From contig NC_134030.1 of NCBI RefSeq assembly GCF_964204645.1, positions 16,247,110 to 16,311,109 on the forward strand: DNA of 64,000 nucleotides. Reading direction: 5' to 3'. Below are positions 9,801-23,326 of the stretch, in pieces. How positions within the stretch are numbered: the stretch's first letter is position 1; the number at the start of each line of letters is the position of its first letter. The notes under the pieces were generated by a model. The model had not been told where the DNA came from and searched no databases. It worked only from the letters and a program-made list of their open reading frames with translations. Position numbers and translations under genes: made by a program. This stretch comes from Tubulanus polymorphus. Lineage: Eukaryota > Nemertea > Palaeonemertea > Tubulaniformes > Tubulanidae.

Positions 9801-12800
9801 TAGGCTTTCAACTATAGGTCACCTTTGCAATCAGCACAGAAAGTCTCCCTTCTTTCAAGAAATCCTTTAATTTCCCGACGCTACAAAACTCGTACTCCTC
9901 AGAGCACTTTGTGCTTTTCACAATCAGGATTGTAGACATTGTCGACGAGTAAAATCGGTTGACAATCAGGGTTGTAGACATTGTCGACGAGTACAATCGG
10001 TCGACAATCAGGGCTGTAGACATTGTTGACGAGTAGAATCGGTCGACAATCAGATTGTAGACATTGTCGATGAGTAGAATCGGTCGACAGTCAGGAACCG
10101 AACCACTCACTTCATTAAAGAAAACCCCCCACGACGGAAATTTATTGTCCTATTCTGGAGTTGAACCCATCGGTCAGTGCTCTTGATTGTTGCGTTCAAA
10201 AAATCCAATTATCACCTGCAAGTACCTGAATTTCATTTCCTTTAAAATGGTGTATTAATCAAGTAAATCAAGCACGGGACTGCAGAGCTATATGATATTC
10301 GATCAAAACTTATGTCAAAACAATGGGACCTTGAGGGATCGCCACAAAATGGCACCTTGAAACTGGAAACGTCTTTCTTTCAGTTGGCCCACTGGAACTT
10401 GAGGAACTGAGCAACGCAGTTGGGTCAACAGATGTTTAACAGTAAACAGGAGTGTTCGTTTACGCCTGCATGCAAACCCCAGGGCCACAACGTTCAGTTT
10501 CGAGTTTCAATAAAATATATACGTATACATATAGTTTCGTAATTATGTTTTGGTCCATTTACCTTGATATTGTATTTGTTAGATAGAATCAGTTGGGTTG
10601 CTTCGAATAAACATGTAAAATCATGTGGTATAGGCCTATGGCGATTCTGCAGCTAAAGCAGCCACTGCGATGCTAGCTTTGCCGAAAGGCACCTTGCGTT
10701 CAGCACCCTATCGTGTTTCTTGCACAGCCCAGAACATTTTTTGGAACTCGCATATATCTAGTAGTCGGAAGGTAGACACACCGGCGTTTGGAGCAATTGA
10801 TTCTGTTGGAACCATAGATAAGTGTCGTTTCCCGTGTTCTAAGCTATGTGGGATTGTGGATTGAAACTGACGTAGTTATTGTTCGAGCAGAGGGTGGCCT
10901 CGAAATTGATAACACCAACGGCCAATTAAGAAGTATATTCGGAGTCAGAATAATAATACCTGTCCCAGGGGCGCTCAAATTTTCACAGGAATTTTCCCAG
11001 TCCCCCTATTTCCAGCTCACTTTTCTCAGCCTGATTTTTGAGCATCGGGAACACGGAACTAGGACCATAATATTCACCCATCAAACTTCCCAGTCCCCAA
11101 CTCACAGACAGTTTTGGTATCGGGAACACGAAATTGCATGAAATCTAGGTTCGGAAAAGGACCACCTGCTCCTTAGATCCTTTCGATATCGACCTTGGCG
11201 AATCTGAACTAATCACCACTCACCACTGTTCACGTTATTGCGAGAACAGATTCGCGAGGGCTGTGTAATTCTTTTCTTTTTGTTCTTCTATTTTCCACAG
11301 CCGTAGGCTTTTACTCACTTTTATCGTTACCAGTGCCAGGTGCCATCTAATTCAAAATGTCCTAGAACCCGTACTTTTTAGTCGACACTCTTTTACGTAC
11401 TGACTCGTCGTCAATTCACCCATTAATCCAGTCTTAATCGGGTTTACGTCACGAATACTTCCCACTGTTATCCCTGTTATCCCCAGAATTGGTACCAGGT
11501 CAATCCATTCCTCGACCTTTTCCTTCGAAACCGTGAGTATGTCGAGGTTATCCGGCGAATGTTCTGCCCCTCCGTTTGATTCTTTCTACAAAAACTAGCC
11601 TATGAATCGAATCAGTTTCACGTTATCGATGAACGTGGGCGAGTCCCCCTGGCTCAATGAATCGTAAACTCTTATCGATAGTGAAATGCGACCTGTCTTA
11701 AAAGTCTGATCCCCGGTCAACTGCACCTGTATGTATTTTGTCTGTGAGCATCGAAGTCGCAACTAATGACATTTTGATGAGACTCCGTTTTCAAAGCGAG
11801 ATCGCACTTTTGTTTCCAACTTTTCACTCCCACAACGTCACTCGGGTTATATCCCAAATCCCATTTCGCCCGCTCTTCTGATATAAGTCCTCTTTCGGTA
11901 ATGATTCCGCAGCTGTACTCAAAAGTAAACTCCGTGCCGTGGTCTTCGCAGTAAGCTACTGTCATCGCATCCTTGTTGTTAGCCCCACACGTGATCTTTG
12001 TACAAGGTCTACCTCCATTTTCGATGGTTTGTATACTGTTATGGCTTCCTCGAAGTGCGCGTCTCTATCTTTTTAATTTGTCTTATGGCTACTTGGGTAA
12101 GTCCTGATCGGACTTATCGGACTCGTTGCTCATTGCCTTGCCCATAGAGTGTCTCTATCTTCGCGCGAACCCGTATTTCACACGAAACGTCAGTTTTTGC
12201 GGCCTAATATTTAACGACTGACGTTTCAAAATCACACTACTTTAAAAGAGGGTTGAGTTCATTCGTCGTATGCGATCGAAATATTTAATTTTTTGCCCTC
12301 TCCTTAATGGTTTTCTACTTTTCTTGTTCCATCTCCCGTTGTTCTTGTTACGTCGACAGAATTCATTTCCGAGCTAACTTCTATCCAAATTCGACGATTT
12401 TTTTTTTTTTGCTACTAAATCCACCTGATATAAGCTCCAATGTTGTGATTAACTTATTTGCTCATTTATCTAATATATTTGTTTCATCTGTCGTATAAAT
12501 TCAATGACCTCTTCTCCACGATATTCTCATTCATGATTCCTACGATTTTGGATTTGGAAACAGGTCATCAACCCTAAAAAAAGGGGTTTAGGTCTCAACG
12601 AAGACAGACATTTAGATCACTTGTTGGCACGCAGAATTAACAACTACGAAGTCAGTATAGAATATGTAAACCAAAAGAAGACTAAATACTTGTTTTATCA
12701 TTTGTCTCGACTAACGTACTGTCAACTGGTATGTAGTAAGAATGAAAACTGCGTCTGGAATATAATGACTGCTCGTACCATAAGTCCGATCGGCACTATC

Positions 12801-15800
12801 GTGTATTACGGGTATCTCATCGAAAGAAAAGATGTGTCCCTCGGAATGGATTGGCCCCGAACTGAGGAATTGACCTACCTGAAATCTATACCATTGTAGA
12901 AATCCCAGGCAGACGCATGGCAGACTACAGGTCTACCATCTAATGGTTTTTCAATCATCGATTTATTCCAGAATTCATTTGGCATCCTTTCTAAGCCGAG
13001 TGATGCAAAAAAATCGTCTGATAAATGGAACATTCTCAGAGCGGTGTAATTCTGCGTAAATAAAGTAATCTTATGCAACAATCATTATGCAGCTGCCTTG
13101 TGATTCCGACGGTTCACTCGTGAAATGTCGGACTCGTGAACCTTCGTACTTGTGAACCGTCGGACTCTCGGGCTGTTTCCAATGGTGATGGTTAATCAAA
13201 TGTCCCAGGCGTAGGTTCATGCTGAAGTTCATGGACGGATAAATTCACATTGTTATGCGTAAAGAATTTGCATGAATAATCGATTACCTGATAAACCATT
13301 TGTTTTCTAACAGCCAACGAAGGTTCATCCGGAAATGGAGTAACGATATCAAATATGTTCAGCCACGATTGACTCCACATATTTCCTAGATAAAGAAATT
13401 CAGTTCATATTGACATAAAAATAATAATAATAATAATAAAAATAAAAATAAAAATAATAATAATAAGAATAAAAATAATAATAATAATAAAAATGATAAT
13501 AAGAATAAAAATAATAATAATAATAAATAATGATAATAATAACAAGAGGTCCACGGACCTTGAGACTTCGTCGAGATAATCGGAAGTTCCAGTTTGGGAA
13601 AAGGAACAGGTCCCGCCTCGCCGGGCAGGCTGGATCAATGTTTTTAAACGTATCAATACATTTACATTTATAACAAATATATGTGTTACCACTTGTGCTG
13701 AAATGTAATTTAGAATTCAATACTGTCTTGATTTTAAAATATTCTTGTTTTCGGGGCTTATTTTCTCAAAGATCCACATGAGCTGAAGTTTTTCACAAGT
13801 AATTCCTTTTGAGGTTTATGTTTGATGCTCTATCCAACCACTTCAGTCAAACTGCATTATCAGTGAGTGAATACCTCTTAAATGCAGATGAATAACAGCC
13901 ACGGCAATAACTTCACGGAGAAGACGAAAAATAGTTGTCCAACTTATTCGAACTTTACTGAAAACATTTTCAAAAATATTGCAATATAAAATCTCTCAAC
14001 GAAAAGCAATCATTACATAAAGTCCTGATTATAACACATTATTCGTCATTACAAACACACAGCAATTTTACTTAAGGACCTGTTTTAAAGTTAAAAAAAT
14101 CAACAAGACTGCCTTTGCTATTAGGACTTCAAGTATGAATAAAAAAGTATGAATAAGCTTGAACATTTTGACTAACTTGTAAGACAAATTCTATGGTCAC
14201 ACCAAAATAAACATTCTGCATTTGAAGTGAAGATAGGTGGCTGAATGAAACATATGTGATTAGGTCAAAATCGACCTGCTTATCGATATTTTTGAAAACG
14301 CACAACAGTTTAATTGCCGACAAGCTGTTGATGAACAGTGAGTCCATTGAGACTTGAATTGTATTAACTTTTTTTTAATGTGCGGTCTGAGGGAAATTAT
14401 ATGTCCCATCTATCACTACTGCACGTGCTGGTACCACTAGGTTGTTTCAGAGAGGAAATGCCTTTCCTCCGGTGGAGTATCAATTTTGAAGTTCTTCCGA
14501 GGAAAGCGGTGTTTGCTGTAGTATAGACGAATTGAAACCACTGTCTAGTGTATTAGATAGGGATTGTACGTATCATTCAACATCCATTTGACAAATCTGA
14601 AACAATAGAAATGTACCAATTTATTTTCTGCCTAATCAAAACAGAAAATTTGGGCAGACGCTCCCGCCCGGCCAAGCCAATCATTCACCCCCCCCCCCCC
14701 CCCAACACCATGCAAGTCTACGACAACTGTCACAATAACTTGCCCCCGTCCCATATTTAAATGACAGAAATACTGAAAAAACCTCACCTATGCAGGAATC
14801 CTGAAGCAGAGATTGAGAACAATTAATCTGAAAAAAAGGGAAAACATTTTACTCATTTTATGGTTACATAGGCCTATATGCGACTGAGAGCAGATCGTCT
14901 CCCAGGCGGTATTAATTAAGTTGAAATTTGAATTTGATAATTAATAATTATTAGATGGGCACATAAATGCGGTTGAAAATAAATCGCATGCAACTACGCT
15001 GCATACTTTGATATCGATGCAGCGTAGCTCTGTTAATCATTAGCCTAGGTAAATGACGGTTTGTCGCTAGAAATCGACAGAAAACACCAGCTAACTACAC
15101 CACTAGTGTTTTCAGGTGTTTAATTTACTTTTCGAATTTTGCGTGCTTAAGACATTGACGGAATAAATCAAAGTCAGAATTCCATCAACATTGGACCCAC
15201 CCAGCATTGCCATACTTAACTGGATCCTTACATTACATTAGATAATTCTACCATATTCAGCAAAAAACATGAACTCCACTTACCCAGGACGTCAAAATGG
15301 TACGGAAGCTCCTAGGTGACATACGAGATATTTTTTTCACAATTTCGACTTGTTATCTCGAAATTCGACATAATAAGTCGAAATTCGACCTAATAAGTCG
15401 ATCGCATTTCGACTTAATAAGTCGAATTTCGAGGTAATTATGTCGAGTTATTTTTATGTCATTTCGAGATAATCAGTCTACATGAAAATAACACAAAATT
15501 CGTCGAAATTAAGTCGAAATTCGACATGAAAAGAAAACTCGAAATTCGACTCAATAAGTCGAATTTCGCCATAATAAGTCGAATTTCGAGTTAATAATCG
15601 AGCTGCTGAGGGTATTCCCTGATATTCCCTCAACATCCAATCAGAACGCAGCTTTCTCACAATAACGTCACAAGCGCGAACACGCAGGCCGCGGCCTACC
15701 CCGTTGAAGAGCAGTGATAAGCCGAAAGAGCCCACGTGATCACCGCAGAATGAAGGTATTCATTTTCCGGATGGAACATATATTCGTGACAAAATACCGA

Positions 15801-18800
15801 ACTTTGACTGCTAATTACTGCGTAACTGGAACGTTTCGCGGTTTTATCTTCTTAATTACCGTTTTATCTTTGTCAGGTAACGTTTTAAATGGTACTAATC
15901 CCATAACGAAAGTGTACGGCACAAAAGACGAGTTAACATGCAAGCCATTTTGTGAGCAAGTCATTTCCGGAAAAGTCTCCTGACCATTATGAAGACTTCG
16001 TCGATATAGGTCGATGAAGTCAATAATTATAATAATAATGATGACGACGACCGACGACGACGGCAGCGACGACGACGAAAACAATGATCGAGCCTACATA
16101 CAGAGTGTTTAGACCTTGAAAGACTTCGGGATTTTGCGGATGAAGATGCAAGTGAAAGTATGGTGGCTGATTCGGGCCATGTAATAAAAAAATCACAAAC
16201 GTTACAAATTTTTTTTTGCGGACGCTTAAAAGTCGTTTTATTGCGCGATAAAACGAAAATTACCACGTTAAAACGAGAAATTACCGCGATAAAACAAGAA
16301 AAAGTCGTTTTACCGCGCAATAAAACGAGAAAAAGTCGTTTTATCCCGTGATAAAACGAACTTTTTCGTTTTATTGCCACGTTAATACGAAAAATAGCGC
16401 GATAAAACGAAAATTACTGCGTTAAAACGAGAAAAAAGTCGTTTTATTGCGCGATAAAACGAGAAAAGTCGTTTTATCGCGCGATAAAACGAACTTTTTC
16501 GTTTTATTGCCACGTTAAAACGAAAAATTATGGTGGCTGATAAGGGCCATAGCGTAAAATTCCTGGTATGTAAATGAGGGCGCCAGAACGCCAGAACGCC
16601 AAAACGAAAAAAAACGTCCAATTTTCTCTAAAAGTTCGTTTTGGCGCGCCAAAACAAAGAAAATTCCGTTTTGGCGCCCCCGCCAAAACGAACTTTCGTT
16701 TTGGCGCCCCCGCCAAAACAACGAAAAACGTCGAAATTTCTCTAAAAGTTCGTTTTGGCGCGCCAAAACAACGAATATTCCGTTTTGGCGCCCCCGCCAA
16801 AACGATCTTTCATTTTGGCGCCCCCGCCAAAACAACGAAAAACGTCCAATTTTCTCTAAAAGTTCGCTTTGGCGCGCCAAAACAACGAATATTCCGTTTT
16901 GGCGCCCCCGCCAAAACGAACTTTCATTTTGGCGCCCTCGACAAAACGAACTTTCGTTTTGGCGCCCCCGCCAAAACAACGAAAAACGTCGAAATTTCTC
17001 TGAAAGTTCGTTTTGGCGCGCCAAAACAAAGAAAAGTTCGTTTTGGCGCGGTTATTTCCGTTTTGGCGCCCCCGCCAAAACAAGCATTCAACCACAGTAA
17101 AATTATTTTTCAAATTGGCGCGTTGATCTTGTGTGTAATTTGTATAAATTTGCATAAATGAAAATATTTTACGTATATATAGAATTATTTTACGTGGTTT
17201 AAAGTTCGTATTGGCGGGGGCGCCAAAACGAAAGTTCGTTTTGGCGGGGGCGCCAAAACGGAATTTTCTCCGTTTTGGCGCGCCAAAACGAACTTTCAGA
17301 GAAAATTGGACGTTTTTCGTTGTTTTGGCGGGGGCGCCAAAACCAAAGTTCGTTTTGGCGGGGGCGCCAAAATGAAAGTTCGTTTTGGCGGGGGCGCCAA
17401 AACGGAATATTCTCCTTTTCTAACGTGACCCTCTTTATCTGGATATGTGTTCAGTACACGTGCCATAGGCCATAAACTTCGTGAGACTTGATTATCCACA
17501 ATTAAGACTAAGTCTCCTACCGAGAGGTTTTTACGCGACTCAAACCATTTTGAACGTTTCTGGAGTAGCGGCAAATATTCTGCTGACCACCTACGCCAAA
17601 ACACGTCAGCGAGATATTGAATTTGGCGCCAACGTTTTCACGAATAATTATCAATATCCGTAAATTTCCCAGGTGGTAAATCAGGCCCATATCGAAGTAA
17701 GAGCAAATGATTAGGTGATAGTGCGTCTAAATCGTTGGGGTCATCCGATGTTGCAGTAAGTGGACGCCCGTTTACAATACATTCCACTTCGCAGAACAAG
17801 GTACTCAACCTTCATCATCTACGATTTGTTCACTTTATACGCAACTTAAAATTTCGCGCACTGACCTAATCATTCGCTCCCACACACCACCCATGTGTGA
17901 GGCAGTTGGTGGATTAAAAACCCATTCAATTTCACGCTGCAAAAGGAACTCGTGAATTTGATCTTGATTCCATTCGGATACCGCCTTTTTTAACTCCCGT
18001 TGGCCTCCAACAAAGTTTGTACCATTATCACTCCTGATACGTAAGGGGTTACCGCGTCGACTGATAAACCGACGGAGTGCACAAATAAATGAATCGGTAC
18101 TCAAAGAATGGCAAACTTCGATGTGAATAGCCCGACAGGTGAGACACGTAAACAAACAACCGTAACGTTTAACTTGCGCCCGGCCCCGTTTGACGAGAAA
18201 CGGCCCAAAGCAATCGATCCCCACGTTTGTAAATGGGGGTAAATTCGGAGTAACCCTATCTTCTGGTAGGTCAGACATCTTTTGTCCTACAGCCTTAGCC
18301 CTTTGTTTCCTACAAGTAATACAGGCATTTAATCTACGCCTAATAGCCGATTTAGCGTTAATTAGCCAATATTTCTTTCTAATGTTTGATAAGACGTACT
18401 CACACCCCCTATGCGCATACACTCTGTGATAATAATCAATAATTAATGTACATAGGTGACTATTTTTTGGAACTATGATTGGGTGTTTACGTTTATCTGG
18501 TAATGTCGAGCGCCTTAGACGGCCACCTACACAAAGGAGTCCGTCAACCAAGACAGGATCTAACGGGATAAGGGAACTTGTCCTTTTAAGAGAGTGACTG
18601 TATTCGTCAGGGTAGTACCGTTTTTGTACGTAACCTAATATCGCATTCTCTGCACGTCTCAACTCGGAAACTGTTATACGATTGGATTTCACCACAGAGT
18701 CGATTTTGCGAACTCTACTCAATAGTCGAGATTTGAGCCTTAGGATCCAGGCTACACATTTCTTCAGTTTGTACCAAGAAGAAAATTGACTAAATGAGTT

Positions 18801-21800
18801 AAGTAGATGGTCTTCGTCCACCTTAACCGTGTTAACCGTCTTTCTTAACTCTTGATCGGAAGGGTCTATATCAAAATTCACGTCATCTGGCTGTTTGGGC
18901 CATTGAGATTCATCTCTCCAAAGACACTCTGGTCCCATTAACCATCTCGACGAGTTAATAAGTTCAGTTGGCTTTAAACCGCGAGAAGCGTCATCAGCTG
19001 GGTTGAGGCAGCCATCGATGAAGCGCCATTGGCATGGTTTAGAGTGTTCTCTTATTGCTGACACCCTGTTTGCTACATAAACTTGAAACCGTTTATCCTC
19101 GTTTCGAATATATTTGAGGACTGCTGTACTGTCCGTCCAGAAATATGAGGTTTCGATAGGTATGTCGATCTCTTTTAGTATCATGCCGTCGAGTCGCGTT
19201 GACAAAACTGCAGCGGCCAACTCAAGTCGTGGAATGCTCACGGTTTTCAGAGGCGTCACTCTAGACTTACCGAGCACGAAACTACAATGCACCGTCGTGC
19301 CATCGAATAACCTCAGAAAACTAACTGCACCGTATCCAATCTCAGCAGCATCAGAAAAATGATGTAACTGAGCGGATATTGGATCATCGAAGCCTGATGG
19401 TTTAAAACATCTACCGATGCGTAAACCTTCTAAACTAGGTAATTCTTTTAGCCATTTCAACCAAAACTCATCGCACCAGGCGGGAATTATGTCATCCCAC
19501 CCTAACTAAATCCTACACATCTCTTGTAACAATGATTTTACGGGTAATGATATAGGTGAAGTAAATACGATAGGGTCATACAAAACGCGTTCTCAAATGT
19601 TTTGATACTTTCTCAGTTTGTATCAAAAATATTGCCGATTTTTGGTCCTTAAGTCCTGAAAAATGATACATTTACAGTGTACAATCGTACAAACGTGTCA
19701 TCTATACCATAAAACACTTTATTTCCTGACCAATTTATGATGTTATGTGTGGGCCATAGACCTCAATATCTGCCTGTGATCTCAACTTTCAATTAAGATT
19801 ACGTAAGCTACTCGTGCCCAAAACGCGGCAGGCGCACAATAGAAAGTTCCGCGCAAGGTACTTTTATTGTCGCCGACGTAGAGGACCGATATTTTGCTAA
19901 TTGGATTCGGGAGGTTTAAACCTCCCAAGGTCAATTTACTAAAATTGTGACCTTCAGGGAGATTCTACGAAAGGCCGATCGTAATCAATTTGGGTTGAAC
20001 TTGATACCATAATGCTCACTGGTTTTAATGTCAAACCATGTAGTCCATATTTGGTAAGTTGTAAATATTACTTAAAACCGAAAGAAAAACCCATTATTGG
20101 ATCGAGTTTTTCCTAATTACACGAATTACTTGAAATATCTACTGAATGAAATGTATACACAATACCAATAAGAACAACCTGATTTGATTCTGTTCGGAAT
20201 TCATTCCTACATTTTCCTCATAAAAATCGGAGGCAGTATTTCTCATTGATTTTTTCAATAGCGTCATTTCAGCCATGGACTGTAAAAAAAACGTTACTGA
20301 TTCCATGGTTAGCTCGTTTTCGAGTAAAATATTGCATTTGATTCATTTCCAGTTGTGGTGTTGTCAAAGCTATATTTTCACAGTCCGATCAGTGATACAA
20401 ATAGCTACTCAGTTACCAACGGTATAGCCAATAATCTACAGAACCACCCGAATAGCGAAAATTAGCAAATTGTACCAGTGATGCCAGTTTTTGTCATGAT
20501 TTTAACGAACATGTCATTCAATAATCGATGTGATCGGGTAAAAACTCGCCCCGTAAAGGTCCCTTTCAGTAAAAATCCCCTAGTTAAATATACCCCAAGG
20601 TAAAGGCCCCTGGTAAAAAACCCGAAGATTTTTCAGTGTCTAGTTGGATGTTCTTTTCTTGTTCCTCTGTATACCTGTATACCTTCTCTATCAGATAGAA
20701 ATGTTGTTAACTGCAACTATCCGTTAATCAAACTGTTGAATTATTTTTGATAATCGGGAGTGATGAAAAGTTAGGAATGAAAATTAACGGTTTAGTTACT
20801 TGTATTTAGTTTAAAATCATGTGTTCTGCTTTAACAAATGCACTGTTTTATCTAAAAATATTATTTGACCCGAGTGCCTCAATCAGGGCTACATCAACAG
20901 TCCATCTCACTGATTACTTAATCACAAATAATCACCAGCCATTGAAATGTTTAATCCTCATACAATACAATACAATTATCTCAAATCTAAATTTCATGAG
21001 ATAAATGCTCCTAGATTTCATAGGTTTTATTCCAACTGTTGCGACAGTCATATCAAAACTGGACTATTCATATCAATAGACGTTAAAATGGACTGTTAAT
21101 ATATGAAAAGTCTTTAAGGCCATATCATATATCTGAAGTGCGCTATGTTTTGCCTTGCAGTAATAATTTGATTTGTCACATGATTACTCCATATCTTCAT
21201 ATAATTTCCAAATAAACGAATACATTTCCATTGTTATGTTAAATGACATCAGCAAAAGCAAATAGACACAAACTACTACACTACTGTGTTTAGATTGGTT
21301 TAAGAGATTGGACGCCGATTGATACGAAAACTAGATTTCATGCAATCATTTTCTTTCTTTAAAATCGTTGCGAATTAACGCCTGAGTGTTCGACTCTGGA
21401 CGAACGGTTAATGGAATTTTATCGGGTTAGTCTTTCTATAGCCGACTAGCTATTGAATACCAGTGATTAAGCCATAAGTAAATAAAGAAGTTACTTGGGA
21501 TGTTTAATTAATTGATGACAATGTACAAGTAAAACCAGGCCTATGAGACACCCTGTAAAATGATATCATGCAAGATATTCATATAAGCGTAGTCCTGATT
21601 TGAATGAATGTACCCACATTTTAGGCAATGAATCGAGACTTGGTTTTATCCCATAGCGTCAGCGCTAGTACATGCTTGAGATGAGATTGTTGGTTTATAT
21701 TTTGAACTCTGTAAAGAAGTTTTGTACATTTAAGCGTGAATGACGCACTGTGATGAACTATTGTACGAAATAACATATTAAATTCAATGAAAGAATCTTA

Positions 21801-23293
21801 ATGTTCCAAAAGGAATATAAGTGTAGTTAAGATTAATAGTTGTTTTTTTTCTAAATGAAAACCGATGATATAAAATAATTTAGGTTATATCCCCAAAGTA
21901 AAAATCCCCCGGTAAAATATTCCAAATATTTCATTTAACTAACATAAAATCAACACAATTCATTATGTTCAAAAAAACTCAACTCATAGATTCTAGATTT
22001 TATTGCACTTCTATTAACTGAAGATGATAGTAATGATGTATAGATGTAATATGATGACCGAACGTTTGATGAGGAATAACTACTGTGGTTAGATACAATT
22101 CTCATTCTTAGGATACGAATCGGTTGATTGAATTCGGTCATTTAAACTACTGGCTAATTTACAGTGGTCACTATTGAAACGATTAATTGAAGTGCCCTTG
22201 AAATCAAGATAGATTCCTGTTGCGTAAATTAACTAATTTTCAAGCGACCACCTTCTGTATACCTTTTACGTACTGAACAAAGTTCAAGAACATTCTCTTG
22301 CAATTGACATAGCATTAAAACTTTATGACAGCATGGTTCTATCGATACTTACATTTGGATGTGAGATTTGGGGGATAGAGAACATATCAATTTTGGAGAA
22401 AATACAATTGAAATTTTTTAAATACATTCTCAAACTGAAAAAGTCTACCCCATACATGTTTGTATATGGCGAACTAGGCCGATATCCGTTGGAATTAACG
22501 GTTAAATGTCGAATAATAAAATTTTGGGCCAAGCTTTTAAACAGCAACAAACTGTCCTCTGACATGTATCATATATTACTCAAATCGCATGAAAATGGCA
22601 ATTCGAACCCCTGGATATCCTTTGTCCGCACAACCTTAGAAACAAATGGTCTTGGGAACTTGTGGCACGACCAGACACCCCCTAATCCTGATTACGCAGC
22701 ACACAGCCTTTCTTTGCGACTGAGGGACCAATACGTTCAAAACTGGGATAACCAATGTAAGATTTCTAATATTGCCGACTCGTATAGAATTTTTAAAACT
22801 GAATGGGGCTCTGAAAACTATTTATCTGAATTACCTGATCATCTAAGGATATCATTTTGTAGATTCCGATGTTGCAACCACCCCCTCTCAATAGAAAAAG
22901 GGAGATATAATCGTATACCCCGAGCAGACAGGCTGTGTACTAAGTGCGATATGGGAGTTGTATGTGATGAATTTCACTTTATATTTATTTGTCCTTTTTT
23001 CAATGACCAGCGCAAGAAGTATGTCAATCAATATTATATAAACAACCCTACATCGCATAAATTTAAAGAGTTATTTTGTACAACTGGCGTGAAATTAAAA
23101 AACCTCATTTTATATATACAGAAATGTTTAAGATACTTTGTTACCTAAGTGCATAAATGCCAGATAATGCACTTTTTGCATACATATGCCCACCAATTGT
23201 ATGTACTGTCAATTTTCATTGTCTGTAATTTGTATAATGTATTTTGTAACTGGCTTTTGCTCTTCGCAAATTTGTAAATTTTGTGAGCAATAA

Positions 23294-23326
<33 letters not shown>

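Noticed and set aside
9808-10110. 100-codon frame with repeated STMSTxLIVxR text
   Set aside because: Encoded by the 42-bp tandem repeat, no homology, in an ACE intron.
11461-11530. Possible further Polinton end (TTATCCCTGTTATCCCC ... CTCGACCTTTTCC)
   Set aside because: Only loose resemblance to the terminal palindromes; no second arm and no Polinton gene beside it.
12307-12899. Short plus-strand frames near ACE exon 7
   Set aside because: No homology; one overlaps the true exon on the other strand.
13400-13720. Two long Ile/Tyr-rich frames on the minus strand
   Set aside because: They are translations of the AAT microsatellite and have no independent support.
16515-17161. Long open frames on both strands (up to 195 codons) of repeated RFGAPAK or FWRGRQN text
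   Set aside because: Produced by the palindromic array; the frame stays open in several readings because the unit lacks stops.
16529-17405. CRISPR-like array
   Set aside because: Eukaryotic context, no uniform spacers and palindromic units of variable spacing.
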